A DNA stretch of 64,000 nucleotides from an uncultured Flavobacteriaceae bacterium (GTDB lineage: Bacteria; Bacteroidota; Bacteroidia; Flavobacteriales; Flavobacteriaceae): assembly GCA_947494565.1 (NCBI GenBank), contig CANLVG010000005.1:1-64000 (forward strand), given 5' to 3'. The first letter of the stretch is position 1, and every line of letters begins with the position of its first letter. The notes beneath the pieces are model-generated. The model had not been told where the DNA came from and ran no database searches. It saw nothing but the letters and a program-made list of their open reading frames with translations. The position numbers were made by a program, and so were the translations under genes. This document shows, piece by piece, positions 18,094 to 27,181 of the stretch.

Positions 18094-19257
18094 TTATTTC
18101 TGAATAAGATGATTAGGAAAATCTTGGATGTTTTCGCAGCAAATCTGTTCCATCACCTGTTGTAATTGCGCTTTTAACAGAGAAATAGTGTGGTTTCCAC
18201 CTTCAGCGCCTAATGCCGCTACTCCGTACATAAAAGAACGACCCATAAAAGTGAATTTGGCACCACTGGCCATTGTTCGGGCGATGTCAGGGCCAGATCT
18301 AAGACCACTATCCATCATGACCTCAATTTGGCTGCCATAGGCCTCAGCGATACGTGCTAATGGTCGAATGGTCGACTCACCAGCGTCCAACTGACGCCCA
18401 CCGTGATTGGATACGATGACTCCGTCCAAACCGAGCTGAATGGCTTTCTTAACATCGGCTTCACAAGCGACACCCTTCAAAACCAACTTTCCTTTCCACA
18501 TGTCTCGTATAGGCTTGATACGCTCCTCATTTAAGCGACCTGAGAAGGTTTGGTCCATAAATTGTCCCAGTTGCTTTAAATCCAAATTCTTTGGCATGTA
18601 AGGTCTTAGGGTCTCGAAATTAGGTTGTCCGTGCCTAAGGGTTTGAAGTGCCCAATTAGGCTTACCCATAATTTGTAAGATATTGGCAATCGACATTTTT
18701 GGAGGCATGGCCAAACCGTTGCGGATGTCTCTAGGTCTAAAGCCAAAAGTGGGTACATCCGATAGGATAACTAGAACGGGGCACTCAGCAGCTGCCGCAC
18801 GTCTAATGATATCGTCTCTCAGTTCGGTTTTGGCGGGATGATAGAGTTGAAACCAGGCTTGTCCTTCTGTAATTTCGGAAATACGTTCAATGGCACTGGT
18901 CGATACCGTACTGAGCACGAAAGGAATATTGTGTTCGAAGGCGGCTTTTGCTAAGATTTCGGGAGAGTTTGGCCACATTAAGCCTTGAAGTCCTACAGGG
19001 GCAATACCGAAGGGTGCATCGTACGAATGACCAAAGAGCTTCGTCTTCATATTTGATCCGCTGTGTTTGCTCAGGTAATAGGGGAGGAGCTCCACCTCTC
19101 GAATTTCAGCTGTATTCTTATGTAGGTTGATATCCTCGTTACATCCCCCGTCTAAATATTCAAAAGCGAATTTTGGAATTCTTTTTTTGGCTTTGGCTCT
19201 CAGGTCCTCTACAGATGGGTATCGACTATCGAAGTTTGATTTTCCTTTTTTCGGCAT
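18094..19257 (-). CDS. FMN-dependent alpha-hydroxy-acid dehydrogenase (L-lactate dehydrogenase type)
   Basis: A 387-residue member of the FMN-dependent 2-hydroxy-acid oxidoreductase family (lactate dehydrogenase LldD, glycolate oxidase, lactate oxidase). The TIM-barrel motifs are present: FEYLDGG near the start, PFGIAPVGLQGL, and SNHGGRQLD near residue 283 with the catalytic histidine, then DSGLRSGPDIARTMASGA and FMGRSFMYG for FMN phosphate binding. It oxidises an L-2-hydroxy acid to a 2-oxo acid; acceptor (quinone, cytochrome or O2) is not visible. It is last in a five-gene operon with two cytochrome-motif proteins, 12 bases after its neighbour, so a cytochrome-linked role is plausible. No signal peptide is seen. 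Confidence 0.88.
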   Translation of the reverse strand: MPKKGKSNFDSRYPSVEDLRAKAKKRIPKFAFEYLDGGCNEDINLHKNTAEIREVELLPYYLSKHSGSNMKTKLFGHSYDAPFGIAPVGLQGLMWPNSPEILAKAAFEHNIPFVLSTVSTSAIERISEITEGQAWFQLYHPAKTELRDDIIRRAAAAECPVLVILSDVPTFGFRPRDIRNGLAMPPKMSIANILQIMGKPNWALQTLRHGQPNFETLRPYMPKNLDLKQLGQFMDQTFSGRLNEERIKPIRDMWKGKLVLKGVACEADVKKAIQLGLDGVIVSNHGGRQLDAGESTIRPLARIAEAYGSQIEVMMDSGLRSGPDIARTMASGAKFTFMGRSFMYGVAALGAEGGNHTISLLKAQLQQVMEQICCENIQDFPNHLIQK

Positions 19258-19269
19258 AAGTCTCTCGGT

Positions 19270-20643
19270 TTATCCTTGGCCAATAATTAACTGGAGTTCT
19301 TCATTATTGTCTTGCAAAGCCTTGGCTTTATTCGAAGTTATTTCGGTTTGCCATAAATATACCCGTCTTAGGCCTTCCATTTTTTCAAGGTCGGTCAAAC
19401 ATTCGTCGGTTACTTTTGTACGATACAGATTCAAAGACTCAAGGTGTTTTAGTGCTGATAAAGCCGCTACACCCGGATCACCAATATTGGTTTTTTCTAA
19501 TTGCAGGCGAGTAAGGTTCTTGAAATTTGCGATGGTCGCGAGTCCTTCATCCGTTATGTTCGTATTGGCCAAAGAGAGCCAGGTAATGTGCTCTGCTGCT
19601 GGCTCAAGACTCCTTAACTGTTCATCGGTCAGATCGGTACCTGAGAATTTGACATCCAAAAGCGGATTGGTCGCACCTAGAATCTTTACGGTGAAACCAT
19701 TTTCCTCAACATTGGCAATGGTAACACTGTCCAAGGGTGGGATATTGACCGTTTCATAGTAGGGTTTCGGATTTGTGTCTAAACTATAGCGCCGGAGTAG
19801 TGTAGGCTTAATGCTCTCGGGGACCTCCAAATCAGTTAACGATTTGTCCGCCGCCGCTCCAGAAGCGATCCACCACTCCAAAACCTTAATTTCGTCATAG
19901 GTCAATGGATCCCCAACAGGAGGCATAAATTTGATATTTTTCTGTGGTAGGGTTACCCGTCGGAATAATTCACTTTCGATAACGTTGCCCGATAAAAATG
20001 CAGGACCTCCGTCGCCTCCGACAAGCATTGAATCTATCGAAGCCATGTTCAAACCACCTCGCTGTACTTTATTATCGTGGCAAGCAAAGCATTTTTGTTC
20101 AAAAATGGGTTGTACCAGATCGTTGTATACAATAACGGAGTCTGCAGCGGAAAAATCCATGATATCCGATTCTTCGTTCAACATAAGATTTTTAATGGGT
20201 TCTGGAGCATATTCGAATAAATAGGATGCGCCGTGGGTAAGATTTCCTCCTAAATGCCCTTCGAAAATCAAAAGTCCCAGAATCAAAAGGTTGGTAATGC
20301 GATGTGTTGCTGCCGAATGTCTAGTCGAATCTTTTTTCAACCACCATCCTACCAAGGAAATGATTACAATAAGAATGCCTACCCAACGATGCAGGAAGAG
20401 ATCGTCTTCGAAGTAAAGACCTGTTTCTCCCAACCACCATCCACAGAAGGCTGCGAAGGCTCCACCGATAGCTCCTAAAAGCCAGGCGTAGCCAATAAGA
20501 TCGCTAAGTTTTTCGGTTTTTTTCCAACGTTGATACCATTCCATTAGAATTCCTAAAAGCAAGAATCCTATCGGGAGATGTACTAGTATCGGGTGAAAAC
20601 GACCAACAAAATTGGTAAAGTCAAATGCAAGAAATAGGTTCAT
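19270..20643 (-). CDS. DUF2231-like membrane protein with cytochrome c motif and leucine-rich repeats
   Basis: A 457-residue protein with three parts. Residues about 15-140 hold four hydrophobic helices with FHPILVHLPIG, the opening of the DUF2231 family. Residues about 168-265 form a Planctomycete-type cytochrome c domain with heme motif CFACH (C185, C188, H189) and a distal MPP loop that could give the second ligand. Residues about 330-440 are leucine-rich repeats of about 24 residues. The cytochrome and LRR parts should face the periplasm. It lies 17 bases after the beta-propeller gene. Heme binding is inferred from the motif, and the partner recognised by the LRR part is unknown. Confidence 0.82.
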   Translation of the reverse strand: MNLFLAFDFTNFVGRFHPILVHLPIGFLLLGILMEWYQRWKKTEKLSDLIGYAWLLGAIGGAFAAFCGWWLGETGLYFEDDLFLHRWVGILIVIISLVGWWLKKDSTRHSAATHRITNLLILGLLIFEGHLGGNLTHGASYLFEYAPEPIKNLMLNEESDIMDFSAADSVIVYNDLVQPIFEQKCFACHDNKVQRGGLNMASIDSMLVGGDGGPAFLSGNVIESELFRRVTLPQKNIKFMPPVGDPLTYDEIKVLEWWIASGAAADKSLTDLEVPESIKPTLLRRYSLDTNPKPYYETVNIPPLDSVTIANVEENGFTVKILGATNPLLDVKFSGTDLTDEQLRSLEPAAEHITWLSLANTNITDEGLATIANFKNLTRLQLEKTNIGDPGVAALSALKHLESLNLYRTKVTDECLTDLEKMEGLRRVYLWQTEITSNKAKALQDNNEELQLIIGQG

Positions 20644-20660
20644 TTATACTATTTACGGAT

Positions 20661-21716
20661 TTATATTCTATTTAATTTTATAGGATAGGTCTTATTCGAT
20701 GCCCATTGCGGTACATATAGATTACCATCGCCATCAACAAGCACGTCATGGGGATTCTTGAAAGTACCTCCGTCATATAGCGGTGTGTCAAGTATACCGT
20801 CTGAATACCGAGGCTTATCTCCTCCTGGAAAAGAAAGGACTTTGTTGTTTTTGTCCAAGACGGCCAACATGCCGTCCCAGGTATCCCAGGTTTTTGTCAC
20901 GATTACCGCAAAATAGAGGTTCTCGCCATGAATAACGGGTCGACAAATGGAGCATCCAGGAAGGGAAATCGTCTCTAAATGTTCACCGTCCAGCGAAAAA
21001 CGTTTGAATTCCTGACTGGCCCTAGAAGTAATTAGGAGGGTTGGATTTTCCTTGTTCCGCGTATCCAATGTAATGCCATGGCAGCAATTGAATTGATCGT
21101 CGGCCTCGCCAGTTCCACCAAAATGGGAAATGTAGTCGCCTTTCGCGCTATATTTTATGATGAAGTTTTTGCCATAGCCGTCGGCTACATAAAAATCGCC
21201 ATTTGGAAGTATGGCCGTTTCGGTAGGCTTAAACTGATCATCGCTTGTATATCCTGAAACTTCCTTAGGGCGTTCGAGGGTCATGAGAATTCTTCCGTCC
21301 AAAGTGGTTTTGCTTACTTTGTGAGAATCTGGATCGGTAATAAAAAGAAACTGGTCTTTACCCTCACCAGTAATAGATAGGCCATGTGCTCCTGGAAATT
21401 CGGTTCCCCATGATTCCAATACTTTTCCGGATTTGTCATACACCAAAACGTTATTGTTGTTCGCGCCGGTGGTAGTCATTAAAATACGGCCTTGGTCATC
21501 AAGTACCATTTCATGACAGTCGTTAACAGGAATTTTCGAGGGGTCTTGAATACCCCATTCCTGATCCACCGTATACTGAAAATCACCATGTCCTACTCTT
21601 TTCGCAGCACCTCCTCTCTTTGTAATGATTCCGAAAGAATAGTCAGGTAGGGCAATACTAGCTGCTGAAGCGGCCAAGGTTTTTTTAATAAAAATTCTTC
21701 TTGTATTGGGTTTCAT
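20661..21716 (-). CDS. Tat-exported NHL/six-bladed beta-propeller protein
   Basis: A 351-residue protein with a twin-arginine signal (TRRIFIKKT at residues 5-13, then an Ala-rich helix ending near SFG). The rest is a series of beta-propeller blades of NHL type, with recurring patterns such as NDCHEMVLDDQGRILMT, GAHGLSITGEG, NGDFYVADGYG, CCHGITLD and NPHDVLVDGDGNLYVPQW. This family includes peptidyl-alpha-hydroxyglycine lyase-like propellers and binding scaffolds, and the histidines at similar blade positions could coordinate a metal. The ATG at 21716 is chosen over one at 21776, which overlaps the upstream gene and places the Tat motif far from the N-terminus. Enzyme activity is not established. 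Confidence 0.8.
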   Translation of the reverse strand: MKPNTRRIFIKKTLAASAASIALPDYSFGIITKRGGAAKRVGHGDFQYTVDQEWGIQDPSKIPVNDCHEMVLDDQGRILMTTTGANNNNVLVYDKSGKVLESWGTEFPGAHGLSITGEGKDQFLFITDPDSHKVSKTTLDGRILMTLERPKEVSGYTSDDQFKPTETAILPNGDFYVADGYGKNFIIKYSAKGDYISHFGGTGEADDQFNCCHGITLDTRNKENPTLLITSRASQEFKRFSLDGEHLETISLPGCSICRPVIHGENLYFAVIVTKTWDTWDGMLAVLDKNNKVLSFPGGDKPRYSDGILDTPLYDGGTFKNPHDVLVDGDGNLYVPQWASNKTYPIKLNRI

Positions 21717-21738
21717 GTTCCTTGTTTTTTGTGAGTTA

Positions 21739-23205
21739 TCATGCCAGTATTTCTTTAACGACTTCACCATGCACATCGGTAAGTCGATATCGTCGTCCCT
21801 GAAATTTGAATGTCAGTCGTTCATGGTCTATGCCAAGCAAATGCATTAAGGTGGCTTGAAAATCGTGCACGTGTACCGGTCTTTGGACTACGTTGTAACC
21901 AAAATCATCCGTGGCACCCAGAGAGAATCCTTTTTTGATTCCGGCACCGGCCATAAAGATGGTAAAGCATTTAGGATGATGGTCACGACCGAAATTGGTG
22001 TCGGTAAGTTGGCCTTGAGAATAGTTGGTTCGGCCGAACTCTCCCCCCCAGATGACCAAAGTATCTTCGAGCATGCCGCGTTGTTTCAAATCGGTTATCA
22101 ATGCTGCTGTGGCCTGATCGGTCTCTTTACATTGAACTTTTATAGCACTGGGTAAGTTGCCGTGTTGGTCCCAACCTTGGTGATAGAGTTGTATAAATTT
22201 CACATCACGCTCTGCCAAGCGCCTCGCCAAGATGCAGTTGGCCGCAAAAGTCCCAGGTTTTCGACTATCCTCTCCGTACATATCATAAATATAATCGGAT
22301 TCATCCGTTGTATCCATGATTTCAGGTACTGAGGTCTGCATTCTAAAGGCCATTTCGTATTGGGCCATTCTAGCCAAAATCTCAGGATCTCCCAAATCAT
22401 CATGGTTTATCTTTTCGAGACGTTGTAACTGATCCAATTGTTCACGTCTGGTCTTTCCGTCGATGCCGGGTGGATTGGTTAAATAGAGTACTGGGTCTTT
22501 TCCTGCCCTGAATTGTACCCCTTGATGTTGAGAAGGTAGAAAGCCATTCCCCCACGCTCGCGAATATAGGGGTTGTCCGAATTTGTCTTTCGTGACGAGG
22601 ACCACGAATTCAGGAAGGTTCTTATTATCCGTTCCAAGGCCATAACTTACCCATGAGCCAATTGAAGGCCGACCGGGAAGTTGGGATCCTGTTTGAAAGA
22701 AGGTTACGGCCGGATCGTGATTGATCGCTTCCGTATACATTGATTTGATAAAGCAAAGATCGTCGACTATTTTCGCGGTATGCGGCATAAGTTCGCTCAT
22801 AAGGGCGCCGCTATCTCCATGTTGCTTGAAAGAAAATGGCGATCCGGCAATGGGTAAAGTGGCTTGACCAGAGGACATTCCTGTCAATCGCTGCCCCTGT
22901 TGAACACTTTCGGGCAGATCTTGACCATTCATTTTATTTAGTAATGGCTTATGGTCGAACAAATCTATTTGCGAGGGTGCTCCACTCTGAAATAGGTAGA
23001 TAACACGTTTTACTTTAGGTGGAAAATGGGCCTGCCCCAGGACGCCGCCGCCATTGAGATTTGGAATGCCGGAAAGTGATTTCTCTTTTCCAAAAAGACT
23101 CATAGGGTCAAGCATTGAACCCATAGTCAACGCTCCCATTCCTAAGGTGGTCTTGGTGAGGAAATCTCTTCTCGTATAATTTTTTTTATGCTCGTGGGTA
23201 CACAT
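21739..23205 (-). CDS. Tat-exported DUF1501 family protein
   Basis: A 488-residue protein starting with a twin-arginine signal (TRRDFLTKT at residues 11-19). The body matches the DUF1501 family, a sulfatase/alkaline-phosphatase-like fold common in Planctomycetes, with typical segments LFQSGAPSQIDLFDHKP, SYGLGTDN, LYHQGWDQHGNL, WGGEFGRTNYSQG and GRDHHPKCF. Conserved His/Asp/Gln residues suggest a metal site, but no formylglycine cysteine motif is seen. Biochemical function of DUF1501 is unknown. It starts 4 bases after the DUF1549/DUF1553 cytochrome gene, a pairing common in Planctomycetes and marine Bacteroidota. Confidence 0.88.
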   Translation of the reverse strand: MCTHEHKKNYTRRDFLTKTTLGMGALTMGSMLDPMSLFGKEKSLSGIPNLNGGGVLGQAHFPPKVKRVIYLFQSGAPSQIDLFDHKPLLNKMNGQDLPESVQQGQRLTGMSSGQATLPIAGSPFSFKQHGDSGALMSELMPHTAKIVDDLCFIKSMYTEAINHDPAVTFFQTGSQLPGRPSIGSWVSYGLGTDNKNLPEFVVLVTKDKFGQPLYSRAWGNGFLPSQHQGVQFRAGKDPVLYLTNPPGIDGKTRREQLDQLQRLEKINHDDLGDPEILARMAQYEMAFRMQTSVPEIMDTTDESDYIYDMYGEDSRKPGTFAANCILARRLAERDVKFIQLYHQGWDQHGNLPSAIKVQCKETDQATAALITDLKQRGMLEDTLVIWGGEFGRTNYSQGQLTDTNFGRDHHPKCFTIFMAGAGIKKGFSLGATDDFGYNVVQRPVHVHDFQATLMHLLGIDHERLTFKFQGRRYRLTDVHGEVVKEILA

Positions 23206-23209
23206 GGTC

Positions 23210-26200
23210 TTATCTTTTCATATAGGCTTCGTCATGGTTCAGCATCGTATTGGCTACCATGGTCAATGCTGCTGTTTTTGTTTTGTCCAAATTGTCTTCC
23301 AGTTGCTGTTGGCCTACGGATAACAGTTGGTCAGCTTCTTTCGGAGCCTTTTTGAAACGCCTTTGTTGTGTTTCGAAAATTTCCTTGAAAATCGTCTTTT
23401 CTTCTTCTTTCGGATAACGGCTTACTGCTAATCGAAAACCGTAGGTGATCTGTTCATCCAATGATGTTCCACCTTCTTTTTGCATTCTAGAGGCAAGAAC
23501 TTTAGAAGCTTCCACAAATTGGGTGTCGTTCATTAGAACCAATGCCTGAAGTGGTGTGTTGGTATTTTCCCGTTGCACAGTGCAAACCTCTCGGCTGGGC
23601 GCGTCAAAAGCGGTCATCGCCGGATGGGGCGATGTGCGCCTTATAAATGTGTACAGCCCTCTTCGGTAAAGGCTATCGCCCTGTGATTCTTTATAGTTCA
23701 GTAATTTATGCGAGAAACTGTTCTTTTCGATCCATAGCTTGCCTGGTTGATATGGTTTTACACTTTCTCCACCTACTTGTTGAACCAAAAGTCCACTTGC
23801 CGCCAACGCATTGTCTCGAATCATTTCTGCCGGTAAACGATAACTGTTGCTCCTTGCCAAATAAAAATTATTGGGATCTTTTTCTCTCATTTCTTCGGAA
23901 ACTTGGGAAGACTGACGGTAGGTATGCGACATCACCATTGTTTTCAAAAGCGCCTTGACATCCCATCCACTTTCTATGAATTCTACGGCCAACCAATCAA
24001 TCAATTCAGGATGCGAGGGTAAAGCTCCCTGAACTCCAAAATCTTGGGGTGTATCTACCAAGCCTTTACCAAATAACATTTGCCAGTAACGATTCACCGT
24101 AACTCTGGCCGTCAATGGGTTTTCTTCGGAAAAAAGCCATTTGGACAAGCCCAATCGATTTTTTGGATAGGCGTCGGAAAACTTGGGCAATACTTCAGGT
24201 GTATTGGGTTCAACTTGATATATGGGTTGCGAATAGTCTCCACGATTATAGGCATATGCAGGTCTGTTTTGAGGCATTTCTTCCATGACCATAACTTCCA
24301 TCACCGGCATCATCAGTTGCAACCACTCGTTTCTAAGTTCTTTAAGGTCGGCCGCTATATTACGAACTTCGGGAGATTGGTTGATCTTATACTCTTGTAC
24401 CAGCTTTTTTTCCGGAGCTTCTTTTGAAGAACCATCTTTGGTAAGCAGTAATACTTCCAACGGTGTCAATTCTTTTGAATACATTCGAATATCATCAAGG
24501 GCACCTTTGAAAATTCCATTTTCTCCCGTAAAGCCCCTGTAACTTTTCGCTACTCTGACGGGTTGCTTATAAAGGGTATGAACCGCTGACCTTATGGTTT
24601 TGATGGATTTATAAAGATTATCATGACCTACTTCACTTTCCACTTTCTTTCCATCGATAAACAATGATAACCCTTGGGCCTTACCGGATCCATTGTATGA
24701 AAATGCAACATGTTGCCATTCATTTGTTTTAAGAGAGTCTTTCGATTTTACGTGAATATAGTTGTGCGGCAAGGAGTGAATCAATCTAGCATTTAGGTAG
24801 TTCAGGCTGTCAAGATAAAAGTCCCATCCACGCCAAAAATTATTTTTTTCGCCTGACGTGCCCATCAGTGTTTGCGTTTTCAGCTTTTCTCTTTTGGTGG
24901 TTTTCAGCCATAGACTTCCAGAGAAGGTATCTGTCCACTCGAAATTGGGAATGTTATTCAGATATACTTCATCGTACTCCCCCGTAAACACCAGGGCATT
25001 CCCTTTTTTACCCTCAATGATTCCAGGAGCTTTGGATGCCGTTGCATTCGTAGTGCGGTCTATGACATAGGTGTCGCCTTGTCGGGCTACCTTATCGAAA
25101 GGATAATGGCCCAAAAGCTCTTTTTTGGTTGCATCTTTAGGTAAGGTTGTGATATAGGTTTCGAGATTGGCAAGTTCTTTTTTGGTCAACTCAAGTGTTT
25201 GCTCTTTTGCGGTAATTAGTTTTTCTAATTTGCCTAGTTTTTCCTCCGTTTCAGTGTCTGGTAAGGCAAGCATCGGACCATAATTGCCATCATCACCGGT
25301 CATACCCAGTTCTTTTACATTGTTGAAGAATGCAGTTAACCTATAGTAGTCTTTTTGGGAAATGGGGTCGAACTTATGATCGTGACAACGGGCGCAGGAA
25401 ACTGTTAGGCCCATAAGCGCTGTTCCAACCGTTTCTGCACGGTCCCAAACGTAATTTAATCTGAACTCTTCCTCGATGGCTCCTCCTTCTGCTGTCATTG
25501 GATGGTTTCGGTTGAAAGCCGTTGCCAGTTTCTGTTCTTTGGTAGCTTTGGGAAAAAGATCCCCGGCCAACTGCCAAGTAACGAACTGATCATAAGGCAT
25601 ATTCTCTTTAAAGGCATTGATGACCCAATCGCGCCATGGCCACATAAGTCGCCAACCATCAGCATGCAGGCCGTGAGAATCGGCGTAGCGAGAGATGTCC
25701 ATCCAGTCTAGGGCAAGACGTTCCGCAGTGGCATCCGTTTGTAACAGTCTATCCACTACCTTCTCATAGGCATCAGCGCTTTTATTCTCTAAAAATAAAT
25801 CGAGTTCCTGTACCGTTGGAGGGAGTCCGGTCAAATCCATACTCACTCGACGGAGCAATCGTTCTCTGTCGGCCTCTGGGGCAGGCTGATATCCTTTTTG
25901 CTTCAATCGCCCTTGAACGAAACCATCGATTGGGTTATAGCTCGGCCAGTTGTCATTGCCGATCTTGTGGTTTGGTCTTTCGGGTTTAACAAAGGCCCAG
26001 TGGTCTTTCCATTCTGCTCCTTGTTCGATCCATTTGATGATCATTGCCTTTTCATTTGGTGATAAGGACAAATTTGATTCAGGTGGAGGCATTTGAATTT
26101 CGGGATCATTGCTCAATATGCGCTGCACACTTGAACTACGTTCGGGTTTGTTTGCGACAAAAGCCCGTGCTCCGCTGGATAAGGTTGAAAATGCCTCTTC

Positions 26201-26431
26201 GGCCAGATCTAATCGAAGTCCTGCTTTTCTTGTGTTCTCATCCGGCCCGTGACAATTAAAGCAACGGTCGGAAAGAATAGGTTTGACATGAAAGTTGAAA
26301 TCTACGATTTCAGGAAGGTCTTCGTAGGCATCGGCCACTTCGCTGGGCAAATCAGGCCCACATGAAATCACCAGTAGGCAGACCCAAAGAGCTATGGTTT
26401 CCGAAAAACTTATTTTTTTAAGCGGTAGCAT
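23210..26431 (-). CDS. DUF1549/DUF1553 cytochrome c lipoprotein with a LamG domain
   Basis: A 1073-residue protein. A lipobox LLVISC places the lipidated cysteine at C24. The Planctomycete cytochrome c domain follows, with CFNCH (C57, C60, H61) and a MPPP segment as likely distal ligand. The DUF1549 domain begins near residue 165, and a second heme-type motif CARCH lies at about 345-349. About residues 430-690 contain a LamG/concanavalin-like domain, inserted before DUF1553 (about 760-1070, with TARVTVNRYWQMLFG and SHTYRQSS). It is first in a five-gene operon. The architecture suggests an exported redox or carbohydrate-active protein, but no activity is known for DUF1549 or DUF1553. Confidence 0.88.
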   Translation of the reverse strand: MLPLKKISFSETIALWVCLLVISCGPDLPSEVADAYEDLPEIVDFNFHVKPILSDRCFNCHGPDENTRKAGLRLDLAEEAFSTLSSGARAFVANKPERSSSVQRILSNDPEIQMPPPESNLSLSPNEKAMIIKWIEQGAEWKDHWAFVKPERPNHKIGNDNWPSYNPIDGFVQGRLKQKGYQPAPEADRERLLRRVSMDLTGLPPTVQELDLFLENKSADAYEKVVDRLLQTDATAERLALDWMDISRYADSHGLHADGWRLMWPWRDWVINAFKENMPYDQFVTWQLAGDLFPKATKEQKLATAFNRNHPMTAEGGAIEEEFRLNYVWDRAETVGTALMGLTVSCARCHDHKFDPISQKDYYRLTAFFNNVKELGMTGDDGNYGPMLALPDTETEEKLGKLEKLITAKEQTLELTKKELANLETYITTLPKDATKKELLGHYPFDKVARQGDTYVIDRTTNATASKAPGIIEGKKGNALVFTGEYDEVYLNNIPNFEWTDTFSGSLWLKTTKREKLKTQTLMGTSGEKNNFWRGWDFYLDSLNYLNARLIHSLPHNYIHVKSKDSLKTNEWQHVAFSYNGSGKAQGLSLFIDGKKVESEVGHDNLYKSIKTIRSAVHTLYKQPVRVAKSYRGFTGENGIFKGALDDIRMYSKELTPLEVLLLTKDGSSKEAPEKKLVQEYKINQSPEVRNIAADLKELRNEWLQLMMPVMEVMVMEEMPQNRPAYAYNRGDYSQPIYQVEPNTPEVLPKFSDAYPKNRLGLSKWLFSEENPLTARVTVNRYWQMLFGKGLVDTPQDFGVQGALPSHPELIDWLAVEFIESGWDVKALLKTMVMSHTYRQSSQVSEEMREKDPNNFYLARSNSYRLPAEMIRDNALAASGLLVQQVGGESVKPYQPGKLWIEKNSFSHKLLNYKESQGDSLYRRGLYTFIRRTSPHPAMTAFDAPSREVCTVQRENTNTPLQALVLMNDTQFVEASKVLASRMQKEGGTSLDEQITYGFRLAVSRYPKEEEKTIFKEIFETQQRRFKKAPKEADQLLSVGQQQLEDNLDKTKTAALTMVANTMLNHDEAYMKR

Positions 26432-26633
26432 CCTTTAAAAATACATTTTTTTCTAAGATTACTTGGTGAATTAGAAGGAGTAGATCATATCTATTATCAA
26501 TATGCTCATATATGACTCACTTCTTTAAACTTTTGCCAAGAAGGGTCTGCCGGTTTGATAAAGTTTGAGGAGAGATTGGTGTTTGGTCTTAGGGATATCA
26601 AAAATATGTTTTACTTTTACCAACTCTTAAAAA

Positions 26634-26708
26634 GGGATATTAGCTCAGTTGGTTTAGAGCGCTGCCTTGACAGGGCAGAGGTCACTGGTTCGAATCCAGT
26701 ATATCCCA
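26634..26708 (+). tRNA. tRNA-Val (anticodon GAC)
   Basis: Acceptor GGGATAT (26634-26640) pairs fully with ATATCCC (26701-26707). The D stem is GCTC/GAGC, the anticodon stem CTGCC/GGCAG with loop TTGACAG, giving anticodon GAC, hence valine and not aspartate. The T arm ACTGG-TTCGAAT-CCAGT equals that of the other valine tRNA in this window. The discriminator is A and CCA is not encoded. A near-consensus box TACTTTTA lies at 26612-26619. Confidence 0.96.
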
Positions 26709-26849
26709 CATTTTTCTTCTCTCATAGTAAGGAATCCAATCTCAGGATTTGTTTTTACCTAAAATTTTCATTTTTTTTTCAAATTAATTGTGACCTCTAT
26801 AAGAAAGCTGTGTCTTAAGAAATGTAACCATTTAATAGAGAACCTAACG

Positions 26850-26981
26850 ATGTTGAACTCACTACTGCTTGATCTTTTTTTTGGAGGGGGCATTCTCATT
26901 TTTTTAATAACAATTGGCACAATTTGGCCCTCACTGTTTCTAGAAAGAAGTAAGAAAGGAATAAAGTCAGGAGCTAAATGA
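26850..26981 (+). CDS. Possible small membrane peptide (43 residues)
   Basis: An ATG frame encodes a 43-residue peptide with one strongly hydrophobic segment (about residues 4-30, with LFFGGGILIFLITIGTIWP) followed by a basic tail (ERSKKGIKSGAK). This pattern fits a small bitopic membrane protein with the positive end inside. No ribosome binding site, promoter or known family supports it, and the base composition of the region is low-complexity. An overlapping minus-strand frame competes for the same DNA. Confidence 0.25.
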   Translation: MLNSLLLDLFFGGGILIFLITIGTIWPSLFLERSKKGIKSGAK

Positions 26982-27181
26982 TGGCTCGTTTCAGTAATAC
27001 AAGCGATGTCCAAATGAATCATTTGTTTTGAAAATCGTTTAAACGTTATGTACAGCCAGGTTTTCTCAATTAAGTCTATGATAAGGGACGGCAATTTTCT
27101 TTTGAAATTTGTAAGGTCGTAAAATTGGTTAGTTTGCGACATTTATAGACTTGTTGTTTTTGTAGGTTAATTTGGTTGTCA

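Noticed and set aside
26634-26708. tRNA-Asp for the second tRNA
   Set aside because: The anticodon loop TTGACAG gives GAC, which reads valine codons; tRNA-Asp would need GUC.
26555-26818. Plus-strand frame of 87 residues
   Set aside because: It runs straight through tRNA-Val(GAC), so it is a chance frame.
26768-27142. Minus-strand frame of 124 residues opposite the possible small membrane peptide
   Set aside because: Low-complexity, ends in a poly-T/poly-A tract, no recognisable family, no promoter or start signal.
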